Part shown: piece after piece, positions 43,977 through 53,035 of the stretch
Layout: every line of letters begins with the position of its first letter
Numbering within the stretch: the first letter of the stretch is position 1
Assembly: GCA_947492825.1 (NCBI GenBank)
Contig: CANLNT010000001.1
Coordinates: 2,356,001 to 2,420,000, forward strand
Origin: an uncultured Paracoccaceae bacterium
GTDB lineage: Bacteria > Pseudomonadota > Alphaproteobacteria > Rhodobacterales > Rhodobacteraceae
DNA length: 64,000 bases
Reading direction: 5' to 3'
The notes under the pieces: generated by a model
What the model was told of the DNA's origin: nothing
What the model saw: only the letters and a program-made list of their open reading frames with translations
Database searches by the model: none
Program-made: the position numbers and the translations under genes

Positions 43977-44954
43977 CTAACCCATCCGTTGCCGCAAACC
44001 ATCGAATCCGACCGCAAGGATCAAGACGACTCCGCGTGTGACGTCCTGCCAAAAGCTGGTGACGTTCATCAATGTCAGCCCATTGTTCAGCGTTCCAAGA
44101 ATAAGCACAGCCACCAGCGTACCCCACACAGAACCACGTCCGCCTTGCAGGGATGTCCCCCCTAGAATGATCGCAGCAATGACGGTTAACAGGTGCGGGC
44201 CTGCGGCATTCGGAGCGGCAGCCCCCAGCATGGCCGCCAGCACGGTGCCAGCAATTGCACCCGATACGGCTGACAAAACATAGAGCGAGATTTGCGTGCG
44301 ATCCACGGGCAGACCGATCAGGCGACTGGCGTCAGGGTTTCCACCCACGGCAAACGCATGACGCCCGAAATGCGTCTTTTGCATGACCAGCCACAAACCG
44401 ATGTACACGGCCAACATCAACAACGCAGGTACAGGGATACCCAAAAGACGGCCTTGCCCGATCCAGTTGAAACCGTCCACCGACAACGGTTTGGTCAGTC
44501 CCCCCGTCAGGATCAACGACACCCCAGAAACAATGGACATCGTCGCAAGCGTCACAATCAAAGGGTTCAACCGCAGATAGGTCGCCAAAATCCCATTCAC
44601 CAAGCCGACGACAACAGCGATCCCAACCGCGCATAGGACGGCAAACCATATAGGAATACCCGCAGCGTGTAGCAAAGCAATGATGACCCCTGTCAGACCC
44701 GCAATGGCTGCGACAGACAAATCCAACCCCCCCGCGATGATAAGGGGGGTCCCCGCAGCGGCCATAAGCCCAATCAGTGCAATATTGGAACTGATAGAGG
44801 TCATGTTGCGCATGGTCATGAAGAAGGGTGACAGGAACGAAAATACGACGAGCAACAGAACATAAAAGACGAGCAAGATCAGAACGGTCGTTCCGACTCC
44901 TGATCCACCGAAGAGGCGTTTCAACACACCTTGGGACAACGTTGTGTTAGACAT
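43977..44954 (-). CDS. Ribose-type ABC transporter permease (CUT2, RbsC-like)
   Basis: The 325-residue protein has eight or more hydrophobic segments and the CUT2 permease signatures NIALIGLMAAAGTPLIIAGG, LSVAAIAGLTGVIIA, GGNPDASRLIGLPVDRTQIS, and ILGGTSLQGGRGSVWGTLVA. It forms the channel of the importer encoded with the upstream ATPase and binding-protein genes. ATG 44952-44954 lies 12 bases after the ATPase stop. The substrate, probably a pentose or deoxy-sugar, cannot be read from the permease. Confidence 0.93.
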   Translation of the reverse strand: MSNTTLSQGVLKRLFGGSGVGTTVLILLVFYVLLLVVFSFLSPFFMTMRNMTSISSNIALIGLMAAAGTPLIIAGGLDLSVAAIAGLTGVIIALLHAAGIPIWFAVLCAVGIAVVVGLVNGILATYLRLNPLIVTLATMSIVSGVSLILTGGLTKPLSVDGFNWIGQGRLLGIPVPALLMLAVYIGLWLVMQKTHFGRHAFAVGGNPDASRLIGLPVDRTQISLYVLSAVSGAIAGTVLAAMLGAAAPNAAGPHLLTVIAAIILGGTSLQGGRGSVWGTLVAVLILGTLNNGLTLMNVTSFWQDVTRGVVLILAVGFDGLRQRMG

Positions 44955-44966
44955 CTCAAGCGCCTC

Positions 44967-46472
44967 TTAAGGATGGTTTGCGGTCATTGCGGTGGCCGAC
45001 ATCAAATCGTTTGCAGTAGCTCTGCTTCCGAATTCCGCCAAGATGCGCCCCCGATCAATCACAAGGGACCGATCCGACAGGCCTGCGATTTCTTCCACAT
45101 CTGACGATAAGACCAGCACGGCAAGACCGCTTCGGGCAAAGTCGACCAGATGACTATAAATCTCGCGTCGCGCGCCGACATCAACCCCGCGTGTCGGTTC
45201 TTCGAGGATCAGCATCTTAACCTTGGGGTTCAGCCAACGGGCGACGCAAACCTTTTGCTGATTGCCGCCAGACAGTAGTCTGATCGGTTGTTCCGGCCCG
45301 GAGGTTTTGATCCCCAGCTTACCGATCCAATCATTCGTATGAGCAGTTTCGCGGGCCGGGGACGTGAAGACGGTATTTCCGAAATCCTGTTGGAACGCGG
45401 CGACAAGGTTCTCGCGCACGCTCATATCTGCCATGATGCCATCGGTTTTACGCTCAGCCGTGACAAACCCTATACCAGCGTCTTTCCCTTTCAAGGGAGA
45501 TACGGGCTGATACGGATTGCCAGATAACATCATTTCGCCGGCAGACGGGCGGCCCTCTGCCCCGAACACCAGACGCCCCAGAACCTCAACACCAGAGCCA
45601 ATCAAACCGAATACGCCCAAAATCTCGCCCGCGTGCAGATCAAAGGAAACGTCTTCGATCTTGCCGGGCTGCGTCAAACCTTTGCAAGTGAACACGACAG
45701 GCGCATTGGCCGGCAAAGGATCACGATCCTCAAACATGGACCCGGCCACTTTGCCCAGCATCGCATTGACCACTTCCCCCACTTGCGAGGTATGCGGATC
45801 AAATTCGCCTGCATTCAAACCATCTCGCAGCACAACGATCCGGTCTGAAATCTCGAACACCTCCTTTAGGAAGTGCGAGATGTAGACAATGCTTGTGCCG
45901 CGCTCTTTAAGGCGGCGCAGAATGGTGAAAATCTGTTCGCTTTCCTGTTCAGACAACGACGCTGTCGGCTCGTCCATCACCAGAATTTCAGCCTGCGATT
46001 CAAGGGCCCGGGCAATTTCGATAATGCGCCGCTCGGCGACAGGTAGATCCGCTACCAAGGTATCCGCGCCAAGGTGTCCAAATCCTAGGTCTTCAAGCAC
46101 CGCTTGCGCGCGACGTGCCATGTCTGACCAGTCAACCGCCCCCTTGCCATCAGCATTCATGCAGATGTTTTCCGCGATGCTGAGCTCTGGAAAGACAGAA
46201 ATTTCCTGCGGCAAAAACGTGATCCCAACACGCGCGGCGTCGCGCGGAGAATTGAATTGAACCACCGCATCGTTGACCCGAATTTCGCCAGAATTTTTTG
46301 TATAATTCGCAGTGAGAATTTTCATCAACGTCGATTTGCCAGCACCGTTGGACCCCAGTAACGCAACGATTTCTCCGGCTTTCACATCAAGTGACACCCC
46401 TTCCAGAACCTGCACAGGACCAAAGCTCTTGTAGATGTCGCGCATCTGGATGCGGGGAAGCGGGGCGTTCAT
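44967..46472 (-). CDS. Ribose-type ABC transporter ATP-binding protein (tandem NBD, RbsA-like)
   Basis: The 501-residue protein has two nucleotide-binding halves. The first has Walker A GSNGAGKST, a degenerate signature (LVADLPVAERRIIEIAR) and Walker B ILVMDEPTASLSEQE. The second has the usual degenerate P-loop of CUT2 (VFGLIGSGVEVLGRL), signature LLSGGNQQKVCVARWL and Walker B MLILEEPTRGVDVGARRE. ATG 46470-46472 follows AAGGCA; the longer frame is rejected. It lies between the binding-protein and permease genes. Confidence 0.93.
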   Translation of the reverse strand: MNAPLPRIQMRDIYKSFGPVQVLEGVSLDVKAGEIVALLGSNGAGKSTLMKILTANYTKNSGEIRVNDAVVQFNSPRDAARVGITFLPQEISVFPELSIAENICMNADGKGAVDWSDMARRAQAVLEDLGFGHLGADTLVADLPVAERRIIEIARALESQAEILVMDEPTASLSEQESEQIFTILRRLKERGTSIVYISHFLKEVFEISDRIVVLRDGLNAGEFDPHTSQVGEVVNAMLGKVAGSMFEDRDPLPANAPVVFTCKGLTQPGKIEDVSFDLHAGEILGVFGLIGSGVEVLGRLVFGAEGRPSAGEMMLSGNPYQPVSPLKGKDAGIGFVTAERKTDGIMADMSVRENLVAAFQQDFGNTVFTSPARETAHTNDWIGKLGIKTSGPEQPIRLLSGGNQQKVCVARWLNPKVKMLILEEPTRGVDVGARREIYSHLVDFARSGLAVLVLSSDVEEIAGLSDRSLVIDRGRILAEFGSRATANDLMSATAMTANHP

Positions 46473-46525
46473 CGGAACATGCCTTGGTAGGTTAAGAATG
46501 GAATGAGGTCTTCGAGATAACAGTG

Positions 46526-46549
46526 CCACGCGGCCATTCAGCCACGTGG
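46526..46549 (-). terminator. Intra-operon hairpin after the binding-protein gene
   Basis: On the transcribed strand CCACGTGGC pairs with GCCGCGTGG (9 bp including one U-G pair) around TGAATG, 18 bases beyond the binding-protein stop. It matches the position of the hairpins in the other three importer operons of the window. Confidence 0.55.
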
Positions 46550-46567
46550 CCTAGCATTTTCAACGTC

Positions 46568-47740
46568 TTATTGCGTCGGGATCAAGTTTTGCACATCCGC
46601 CAACGACGGGTCATCACGCAGCGCTTCGAGGTGGGCTAGAAAGCCCTCTTCGGGGAACGAATAGTCAACGACGTCGACCTCTTGGCAGGCGATGTTGGCG
46701 TTGAATTCACAGATATTGGCCGGCGTCACCATTTGGTGGTTGATCAACACCGCATCAGGAAGCTCTTCACCGGCCAAAGTTGCAAGCGCGATCGGGATCA
46801 GTGAATTGCCGTAGCGTTCCGGAAATGACCCGACTGCCGCAACAAAATCCTTTTCGTTTGCAAGTGTTTCGCCTTCATCGGCGCCAAGCCCGACGACTGT
46901 GATCATGTCGCGCCCGTCCTGCTGGGCTGCGCGCAAGATGCCGGTTGCCGCCTGGTCGTTGATCGCGGTGCCCATGATCGGCACACCTTCAGGCACACGG
47001 CTGAGCAAGTTATTGGTCTGGGTAAAGCTCTCTTCAAGCGTGTTTTTGCTGTCAAACGTCAGGATCTGGTCTTCGGGAAAATCCGGCAATGCGGCACGAA
47101 ACCCTGCGATTTGTCCGCCCGTTCGCATCGCTGGGATGGGGCCGGATTGTGGCAACTCACCTTCGATGAAAAAGCCGTTCATCACGGCATCCATGCCATG
47201 ACGTGCAACAGCGGCCTGCGCGAGATACGACCCGCCCATGAATCCGGCACGCGGGTTGTTCACACCGAAAAATCCGGCGCCCGGCATCGGAATGTCGATT
47301 GCAACCACGGGAATGTTGGCCGTGTTCAATTTGTCCATGATGACTGCCCCAAATTCGGCGTCTGTCTGGAATTCAATCACGAAGTCGACATCCCGGATAA
47401 TGAAGCTCTCGGCGTTCGCAAGTGCCGTTGCACCGTCCAAGCGGTTGTCGGCTACAACAACTTCAATTCCGGCCGCTTCTGCGTTCTCAAGGATACCCTG
47501 TTCAACCAGCGCGCAGAACGGGATGTCGCGTTGCAAGTTGGCAAACCCGATCACGTAGTTTTCACCGTTCTTGGGGGGTGTTACTTCCATCGCGGCTTTT
47601 ACCATTGCCATCAGGCTCTCAGCCGGGAACATCGATCCATCGTGTGTCGCAGGATCAAAGCCTTGGAAATCAGCGTATGCAGGTGCCGCAGCGACCGATA
47701 GTGCGAGCGCGGCCGCCGTGGACAGAATGAAATGTCTCAT
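46568..47740 (-). CDS. Ribose-type ABC transporter substrate-binding protein (RbsB-like)
   Basis: The 390-residue protein has a signal peptide (APAYA-DF, about residue 23) and a periplasmic-binding-protein type I body: YVIGFANLQRDIPFCALVEQ, IEVVVADNRLDGATALANAE, IPVVAIDIPMPGAGFFGVNN, MGTAINDQAATGILRAAQQ and ITVVGLGADEGE. A C-terminal extension with two Cys (ICEFNANIACQEVDVVDYSF) is longer than in RbsB. It is the first gene of the operon, divergent from an AraC-type regulator 270 bases away. Confidence 0.92.
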   Translation of the reverse strand: MRHFILSTAAALALSVAAAPAYADFQGFDPATHDGSMFPAESLMAMVKAAMEVTPPKNGENYVIGFANLQRDIPFCALVEQGILENAEAAGIEVVVADNRLDGATALANAESFIIRDVDFVIEFQTDAEFGAVIMDKLNTANIPVVAIDIPMPGAGFFGVNNPRAGFMGGSYLAQAAVARHGMDAVMNGFFIEGELPQSGPIPAMRTGGQIAGFRAALPDFPEDQILTFDSKNTLEESFTQTNNLLSRVPEGVPIMGTAINDQAATGILRAAQQDGRDMITVVGLGADEGETLANEKDFVAAVGSFPERYGNSLIPIALATLAGEELPDAVLINHQMVTPANICEFNANIACQEVDVVDYSFPEEGFLAHLEALRDDPSLADVQNLIPTQ

Positions 47741-48010
47741 TGATGGGTCTCCTCCCTATTAACGTGGCGCCGTGACCCGCGGGGGTCCGGCATCCTCCCT
47801 TCAAAAAGACTAGACGAGGTCGATTGCAAAAATCTGGCAAAAGAAATACACTTATTGCTCAAATATGTGGTGCAGTATTCTTCCTTGATTGATCGGCAAT
47901 TTTCGATTCTTTTTCAGTATTTCATGGACTTACTGATCAACCCGCCCCATCAGAAGTCGCAATGTACATATCTTAGTTGATTTGTGGACATCCATGGTCA
48001 TGCTGCTGTC

Positions 48011-48925
48011 ATGACCGATCAAAGCGAAAACTATTTCAGCTACATCCCTGAAAGTCGTCTTTGCCGGACACTTGGGTGCACGCTGCGTTCTTCGGGGTTT
48101 ACCCGGGTCTTGCCACACGCTCAGTATCCCGCTCAGACCCATCCGCAGGGACACCTTTTTAGCCGTACCCGAGGGCGCGTTCTGCAAGCCTATCAACTCG
48201 TCTATATTTCAGAGGGCCGTGGGCGCATTGAACTTGGACGCGGCAGCAAGCCCCAAGACATCCGCGCAGGACAGGTCTTTGTGCTGTTTCCAAATGTCTG
48301 GCATCGCTACGCGCCCGAACCCAGCGTGGGCTGGACCGAACACTGGGTCGAGTGCGAAGGCACAGTGTTTGACATGTGTACCAATGCTGGCCTTCTTAAC
48401 AAGAGCAGGCCCATTATCCGCAATCCAAGCATTGCAGCAATTGAAACGTCCTTTTCAGAAATCCACATGCTTTCAAGACAGGACGCCGTCGGCAACCAAC
48501 CCGTCCTGTCCATGCTTGGTCTAAAGCTTCTTGCCATTCTTGCTGGCCCTCGCAATGCCAATGAGGACAGCACCAACCAGTTGGTCAACAGCGCGCGTAT
48601 GCTGTTGCTGGAAAGGTGCGCGGCGCAGCATCCCATGGAAGATATCGCCGATGAGCTAAACGTCAGTTATTCGACCCTGCGGCGTACTTTTCGCGCACAA
48701 ACCGGCATGTCCATGAAGGACTACCAAATGGCAATGCGGATTCAAAAAGCCAAGGATCTGCTTGATAATACAGAGCTGTCCATAAAAGGTGTTGCGGCAC
48801 ACCTCGGTTTTAGCTCGGCATTCCATTTTTCCAACCAGTTCAGGAAATCTGTCGCGTGCCCGCCGTCAGATTGGCGGGCACGCCTTGGCCAAGGACGGGA
48901 GGACGGCCCTAGCAAACCCGAATAA
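48011..48925 (+). CDS. AraC-family transcriptional regulator
   Basis: The 304-residue regulator has an N-terminal cupin-like sensor (YQLVYISEGRGRIELGRG, GQVFVLFPNVWHRYAPEP) and a C-terminal double helix-turn-helix (MEDIADELNVSYSTLRRTFR, IKGVAAHLGFSSAFHFSNQF). I start at ATG 48011; a GTG at 47984 would add nine residues. It is divergent from the ribose-type importer and overlaps the isomerase gene by 17 bases tail to tail, so it probably controls both in response to the imported sugar. Confidence 0.92.
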   Translation: MTDQSENYFSYIPESRLCRTLGCTLRSSGFTRVLPHAQYPAQTHPQGHLFSRTRGRVLQAYQLVYISEGRGRIELGRGSKPQDIRAGQVFVLFPNVWHRYAPEPSVGWTEHWVECEGTVFDMCTNAGLLNKSRPIIRNPSIAAIETSFSEIHMLSRQDAVGNQPVLSMLGLKLLAILAGPRNANEDSTNQLVNSARMLLLERCAAQHPMEDIADELNVSYSTLRRTFRAQTGMSMKDYQMAMRIQKAKDLLDNTELSIKGVAAHLGFSSAFHFSNQFRKSVACPPSDWRARLGQGREDGPSKPE

Positions 48926-50345
48926 CGTCAAGCCCCGACAAAGCGCCAAGTTTCTCGATCCGGCTTGCAACATGACCAACCCCGACGGCGCAATGATGCG
49001 CAGGGGCCGCCGCATTCCATGCTTCGACAAACTGACGCGCTCCAATGTCGAAATGGTATCGACTGTTGGTGTTGCCGATTTCAAGAATTGGGCCCGGAAC
49101 AGATTCCCCTTCGGCAACCAAAAGCGACACCCGACCGTCGTGCTCGAGAACGGAAAGGCATGTCACCGGCCCGTGCTTCACGCTCATCTCGACACTCAGT
49201 CCCGCGCCCACTTTTCCGTGGAACACCTCGAGTGGCCGTACCTTGGTCTTGCCTTCGGCAATCTGCGTGTGTCCTGGCCCGTCATGGCCCATCAGGACAA
49301 CATCTTCGGCGTAATCAATCGCGTAATATTCGGTGAACGACCCCCCTGCCCCGAAAGAATCCATGATCTTCATGGCCTGGGCGTTCTTGACTTCGTATTC
49401 GCCCGCGATCGGCACACCTGACGCCGTCAACATTGAACATCCAAGGATAACGGATGTGATAATATCTTCATGTACGGTGCCGGGAGTGGATTCGTAATAG
49501 TATGCCATCGCCCCCAAGCCATGCTGCTCGACCATTTTGAACAGGGCTGCTGCGGTCGATGCTGCGCGCCTGAGCTCGAACTCTGAACAGTCCGATTGGA
49601 TATCAAAGTCGTCATGGATACGCGCAAGCGCAGTGTCGATTTCAATGTCGGTCAACCCTGCGCGAATAGACGCGAGTTCATCAATCTCGACGATCTCGAT
49701 GATTGTTCCAAATGCCGCTGACTGCAGCGCCATGTCGGAATAGATATCCAGCATGCCATTGTAGTATCGGCCCATGACGCCCAATTTCGTATGGGCCATC
49801 ACATGACCAACACGCGCGGCTTCGATCCAGTCTTCTATTTCGGAATCGACGTGATCATCACCCTCCAGAACGCCCGTGATTTGATGGAAATCAATGCCAG
49901 CGCGCGTGAAGACATTTGCGATTTCAGGCACAGGACAAGCGGCACAATGGGCCAGCCATTCACCGGTCATTTTGGAACGGCTTCCCAGTGCGTTAAAGCT
50001 GGCCAAATCGATCGATGCGACAGGCTGCAGGTTTAGAATGATCACTGGAACACCGGCGCGGCGCACAACAGGCAAGACCGTCGACGACACCGCATAGGTC
50101 GTCACATACAAAAATATGACATCAACATCGGCCGATCTGAAGTCATGCCCTGACTGCAGCGCTTTTTCCGGTGTATCGATCAGCCCCAAGTTGACGACTT
50201 CGACATCGTCCCGTTCCAGCTTTCGCTCAACGACCTCAACGTAGGATTTCAGTCGATCCTCAAGCCCATCGAATTGCGACCAATATGCTTCTAACCCAAT
50301 GCCAAATAGACCGACTTTTAATTTGCTCGCCGCGATTTTGACCAT
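48909..50345 (-). CDS. L-arabinose/L-fucose isomerase-family protein
   Basis: The 478-residue protein resembles the AraA/FucI fold. A Rossmann-like N-terminal part (KVGLFGIGLEAYWSQFDGLE, VIFLYVTTYAVSSTVLPVVR) is followed by the presumed Mn-binding set: Glu in AGEYEVKNA, Glu in SFTEYYAIDY, His in LMGHDGPGH and His in HHCAVGVGH near the C-terminus. It should interconvert an aldose and ketose imported by the neighbouring system; the sugar is unknown, and no kinase or epimerase partner is adjacent. GGAGGAAT precedes ATG 50343-50345. Confidence 0.82.
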   Translation of the reverse strand: MVKIAASKLKVGLFGIGLEAYWSQFDGLEDRLKSYVEVVERKLERDDVEVVNLGLIDTPEKALQSGHDFRSADVDVIFLYVTTYAVSSTVLPVVRRAGVPVIILNLQPVASIDLASFNALGSRSKMTGEWLAHCAACPVPEIANVFTRAGIDFHQITGVLEGDDHVDSEIEDWIEAARVGHVMAHTKLGVMGRYYNGMLDIYSDMALQSAAFGTIIEIVEIDELASIRAGLTDIEIDTALARIHDDFDIQSDCSEFELRRAASTAAALFKMVEQHGLGAMAYYYESTPGTVHEDIITSVILGCSMLTASGVPIAGEYEVKNAQAMKIMDSFGAGGSFTEYYAIDYAEDVVLMGHDGPGHTQIAEGKTKVRPLEVFHGKVGAGLSVEMSVKHGPVTCLSVLEHDGRVSLLVAEGESVPGPILEIGNTNSRYHFDIGARQFVEAWNAAAPAHHCAVGVGHVASRIEKLGALSGLDVIRVC

Positions 50346-50905
50346 TTCATATTCCTCCGCAACAGATGGATCAGTTGCCTCTCTTGCAACCCAATCCGGT
50401 CCTGCATGATCCGTTCATGCATGATGCTACGCAGTAAGACATTGCAAATTGTGACCGCACGCATGCAAAAAATGCTCAGTTTTTTGTGTGCCGCGCATCA
50501 GGCCAAGAGCTCTACTGCCAGCATGTCTGGCTGAACAACTCAAAGCCACTGTGGCGCACAATCTCAGCAATACGGGCCACTCGAATAGTTCTCCGTCCGC
50601 AGGACCTGCACCTTCGATGACAACAAGTTCGAACCATTGGCGCGCCAAAGGCGTAGGTTGCATTGCAAAAGGAAGCCTGGAAAATCGCCGATCCAATGCG
50701 AAACCGGTAAAAGCCAGAAGCGTTGGCGGCGTTTTCGCGGCTTGGACTGTGCAACCTCCTGAAATTCCAAAGCAGAACCAAGCACTTTCGTCGGCTCGTC
50801 GATCAGGACCAGTCGGAGGTCTTCCGTGTTGCGACACGAAGGCAATTCTTGACTGCCCTCAATCGGATGTCTTGCGACTGTTTCGGGAAGGTCGCGCTGG
50901 CGGTG
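50346..50905. other. 560-base intergenic region with a TGCATGA inverted repeat
   Basis: This region lies between the isomerase start and the end of the GntR gene. Near its left end is the isomerase control region. The rest has short open frames in several phases on both strands, none with a convincing start or recognisable protein. It could be a decayed gene; I see no transposase or RNA gene. Confidence 0.4.
50403..50421. promoter_or_regulatory. Inverted repeat upstream of the isomerase gene
   Basis: TGCATGA-TCCGT-TCATGCA has perfect 7-bp arms, and its right arm overlaps a further palindrome TCATGCATGA (50415-50424). It lies 58 bases upstream of the isomerase start, suited to an operator for the AraC-type or GntR-type neighbour. 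Confidence 0.45.
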
Positions 50906-51559
50906 TTAGGCTGTTCGGGCTCGTGTTCCGAAACGGCGGTTGTAAAGGTTGCGGTAGGCTTCTGCGGACGCAGGCAAATGCGCGCGAACCGCTGCGACAA
51001 GTGCGTCTTGTGACGTGCCGCGCAACGCCGCGATGATGTCAAAATGCTGGCTGACGATTCGATTCATATGGGTCTCATCTTCGTATTTGACCACACGAAT
51101 AGGCTGCGCCGCCCGGGCATGATTGCTAATCAATTCGGCCAGCCGTGGATTTCCGCAACAGGAATACTGCACTTCGTGGAACTCTTGATTGAGCCAGAAA
51201 ACCGCCCGAAAGTCGTGCTCTTTGACCGCTTTTTCATGGCGACGTGCAATGTCTTCCAACCTTGCCGAAATCTCCGGGTCACAGGGAAGCTTGGTCCGTT
51301 CCGCCGCAGCCGTTTCGAGTATGACGCGCACGTCATATAGGGCGTCGACTTCATCTGGCGTGAAGTCCACCACTTCGACACCCCGGTTAGGTCGCCGCAC
51401 GATAAGACCGCGGGATTCAAGCTCAGTGAATGCGTTTCGGACGGCGTGCCGTTTCGCCCCATGATCCTCCATGACGCGGTCTTCGATGATTCGGGCGCCC
51501 GGAGGGAAGACCCCAAAGATGATGTCGTTTTCGAGTTCTTCTACCAGTTGGTCGGGCAT
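50906..51559 (-). CDS. GntR-family regulator, FCD subfamily
   Basis: The 217-residue regulator has an N-terminal winged helix (QLVEELENDIIFGVFPPGAR, AVRNAFTELESRGLIVRRPN) and an all-helical FCD effector domain with metal ligands: Asp in YDVRVILE, and His in NQEFHEVQY, SQHFDIIAAL and VRAHLPAS. FCD regulators sense organic acids or sugar acids. It is divergent from the acid-sugar importer operon, with clear repeats in between, so it most likely represses that operon. Confidence 0.92.
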   Translation of the reverse strand: MPDQLVEELENDIIFGVFPPGARIIEDRVMEDHGAKRHAVRNAFTELESRGLIVRRPNRGVEVVDFTPDEVDALYDVRVILETAAAERTKLPCDPEISARLEDIARRHEKAVKEHDFRAVFWLNQEFHEVQYSCCGNPRLAELISNHARAAQPIRVVKYEDETHMNRIVSQHFDIIAALRGTSQDALVAAVRAHLPASAEAYRNLYNRRFGTRARTA

Positions 51560-51586
51560 TGCGCGCGCTCCGTCTCGTTCAATAAA

Positions 51587-51643
51587 TCAAGACTATCAGC
51601 TAGATTAATTCTGTCCATTCAAGATTATCAATAATTTTATTGA
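51587..51643. promoter_or_regulatory. GntR(FCD) control region: direct repeats and palindrome
   Basis: TCAAGACTATCA (51587-51598) and TCAAGATTATCA (51619-51630) are direct repeats 32 bp apart, three helical turns. The palindrome TCAATAA-TT-TTATTGA (51628-51643) overlaps the right copy and the -35 box TTGACG (51640-51645), placing a repressor where it would block polymerase. Confidence 0.5.
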
Positions 51644-51669
51644 CGAAATCTGGTTCGCCCGTCTACGGT
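51640..51669 (+). promoter_or_regulatory. Putative promoter of the acid-sugar importer operon
   Basis: TTGACG (51640-51645) and TACGGT (51664-51669) with an 18-base spacer form a plausible sigma-70-type promoter 24 bases before the binding-protein ATG. The -10 match is weak. Confidence 0.4.
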
Positions 51670-51692
51670 TAAAGAACTTTAGGGAGGAAACC

Positions 51693-52967
51693 ATGAAATT
51701 ATTTACCAGTGCGATTGCGATCGCAGCATCACTCTATGGCGCGCAGGCCTTCGCTTGGGAGGCAACCGAGGGCAAACCATATGAAGGCCAGACCGTGAAC
51801 GTGCTTGCGGTGAAATCCAGCCAGTTCGAGGCGCATGAAGCCCGACTTGCCGAGTTCGAAGAGGCCACGGGCATTGATGTCGTATACGACTACGTACCGT
51901 TCCCTAACATGAAAGAGGCTCTTACAACCGAGATGGTTGCAGGTGGCGACTATGACGTTGTCTCGGTCATGGATCAGTGGGTTCACTCGCTTCAGATGCT
52001 CATGGAGCCGATTGGGCCGGGCATTGAAGCGCAGGGCACCGACCTGAGCGATTTTCCTGCCGCGCATTTGCGTCATGGCATGCTGGACGGCGAGTTGATC
52101 GGCCTGCCAGTACGTGGCCACGTGCAGTTGATGTTCTACCGCACGGATATTCTGGAAGAAGCCGGTGTAACGCCCCCACAAACCTGGGAAGAAATGGTTA
52201 CAGCAGCGAAAGCCATTCAGGAAAAAACTGACGCCGCTGGCGTGGCGCTGCCTTATGGCAAGCTGAATGGTCAGAACCTGATGGTTTGGATGAACCTGCT
52301 TTGGGGCAAGGGTGGTGATCTGTTTGATGCGGACGGCAATGCGATCTTCAATTCCGAAGCTGGCGTTGCGGCGACTGAAACCTACATCAGCTATTTGACT
52401 GAAGAAGAAATCGTGCCCGCAGGTTCTGCGGTGTTTGTTGAGCAGGACGCCGTGACCAGCTTTAAGCAGGGCAACTCTGCGATGCTTCCTGTCTGGTGGT
52501 GGGTGCGCTCGCAGCTGAGTGATCCTGAGCAGTCCACGCTTACGGCCGACCAAATCGGGTTCACGGCTCTGCCATCGGTCGCTGGTGCAGATCGCACAAC
52601 TTTCACCAACACGTGGATTTTCGGCGTCACCGCTGAATCCGACAACAAGGACGCGGCGACCGAGTTCCTTGGTTGGCTGACCGATCCCGCACTTGAACGT
52701 GACGTCTTGATGGACCCTGATCTGTCCGAGGTTGTTGCCGTTCACATGTCCAACCTGACCGACGCCGAAGTCAACGAACGCTGGGGCGGTATGCACCAAG
52801 CGGCGGCCGACGCCCTGGCGACGGCGGACGGTGTGGAATTCGGCGACAACTGGCCGCGTATCGTGCTGATCCTTGAGACAGCGATCTCGAGCCTCGCCTC
52901 TGGCGAAGCGACGGACGTGCAGGCCGTCTTGGACGCTGCTGCCGAGGATATCGCGGCGATCCGCTAA
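51693..52967 (+). CDS. Sugar ABC transporter substrate-binding protein (acid-sugar locus)
   Basis: The 424-residue family-1 binding protein has a signal peptide (AQAFA-WE, about residue 22) and a strong GGGAGGAAACC ribosome site. It shows GQTVNVLAVKSSQFEAHEAR, GGDYDVVSVMDQWVHSLQML, GLPVRGHVQLMFYRTDILEE and SAMLPVWWWVRSQLSD. It is the first gene of an operon continuing through the permeases, ATPase and acid-sugar enzymes. A hairpin follows its stop. The ligand is probably a sugar acid or a glycoside yielding one, by context. Confidence 0.92.
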   Translation: MKLFTSAIAIAASLYGAQAFAWEATEGKPYEGQTVNVLAVKSSQFEAHEARLAEFEEATGIDVVYDYVPFPNMKEALTTEMVAGGDYDVVSVMDQWVHSLQMLMEPIGPGIEAQGTDLSDFPAAHLRHGMLDGELIGLPVRGHVQLMFYRTDILEEAGVTPPQTWEEMVTAAKAIQEKTDAAGVALPYGKLNGQNLMVWMNLLWGKGGDLFDADGNAIFNSEAGVAATETYISYLTEEEIVPAGSAVFVEQDAVTSFKQGNSAMLPVWWWVRSQLSDPEQSTLTADQIGFTALPSVAGADRTTFTNTWIFGVTAESDNKDAATEFLGWLTDPALERDVLMDPDLSEVVAVHMSNLTDAEVNERWGGMHQAAADALATADGVEFGDNWPRIVLILETAISSLASGEATDVQAVLDAAAEDIAAIR

Positions 52968-52974
52968 CCTCCCG

Positions 52975-53004
52975 TGGGCTGGGCGGCATCTGTCGCCCGG
53001 CCCA
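52975..53004 (+). terminator. Intra-operon hairpin after the binding-protein gene
   Basis: TGGGCTGGGCG (52975-52985) pairs with CGCCCGGCCCA (52994-53004) over 11 bp with one T-G pair, 7 bases after the binding-protein stop, followed by TTTCATTT. Same architecture as the other importer operons here. Confidence 0.65.
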
Positions 53005-53035
53005 TTTCATTTCCCAACACGACATGAGGTGCCCC

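Noticed and set aside
50427-50845. Three overlapping minus-strand frames in the gap before the isomerase gene
   Set aside because: None has a ribosome site or recognisable motif; mentioned only as a possible decayed gene.
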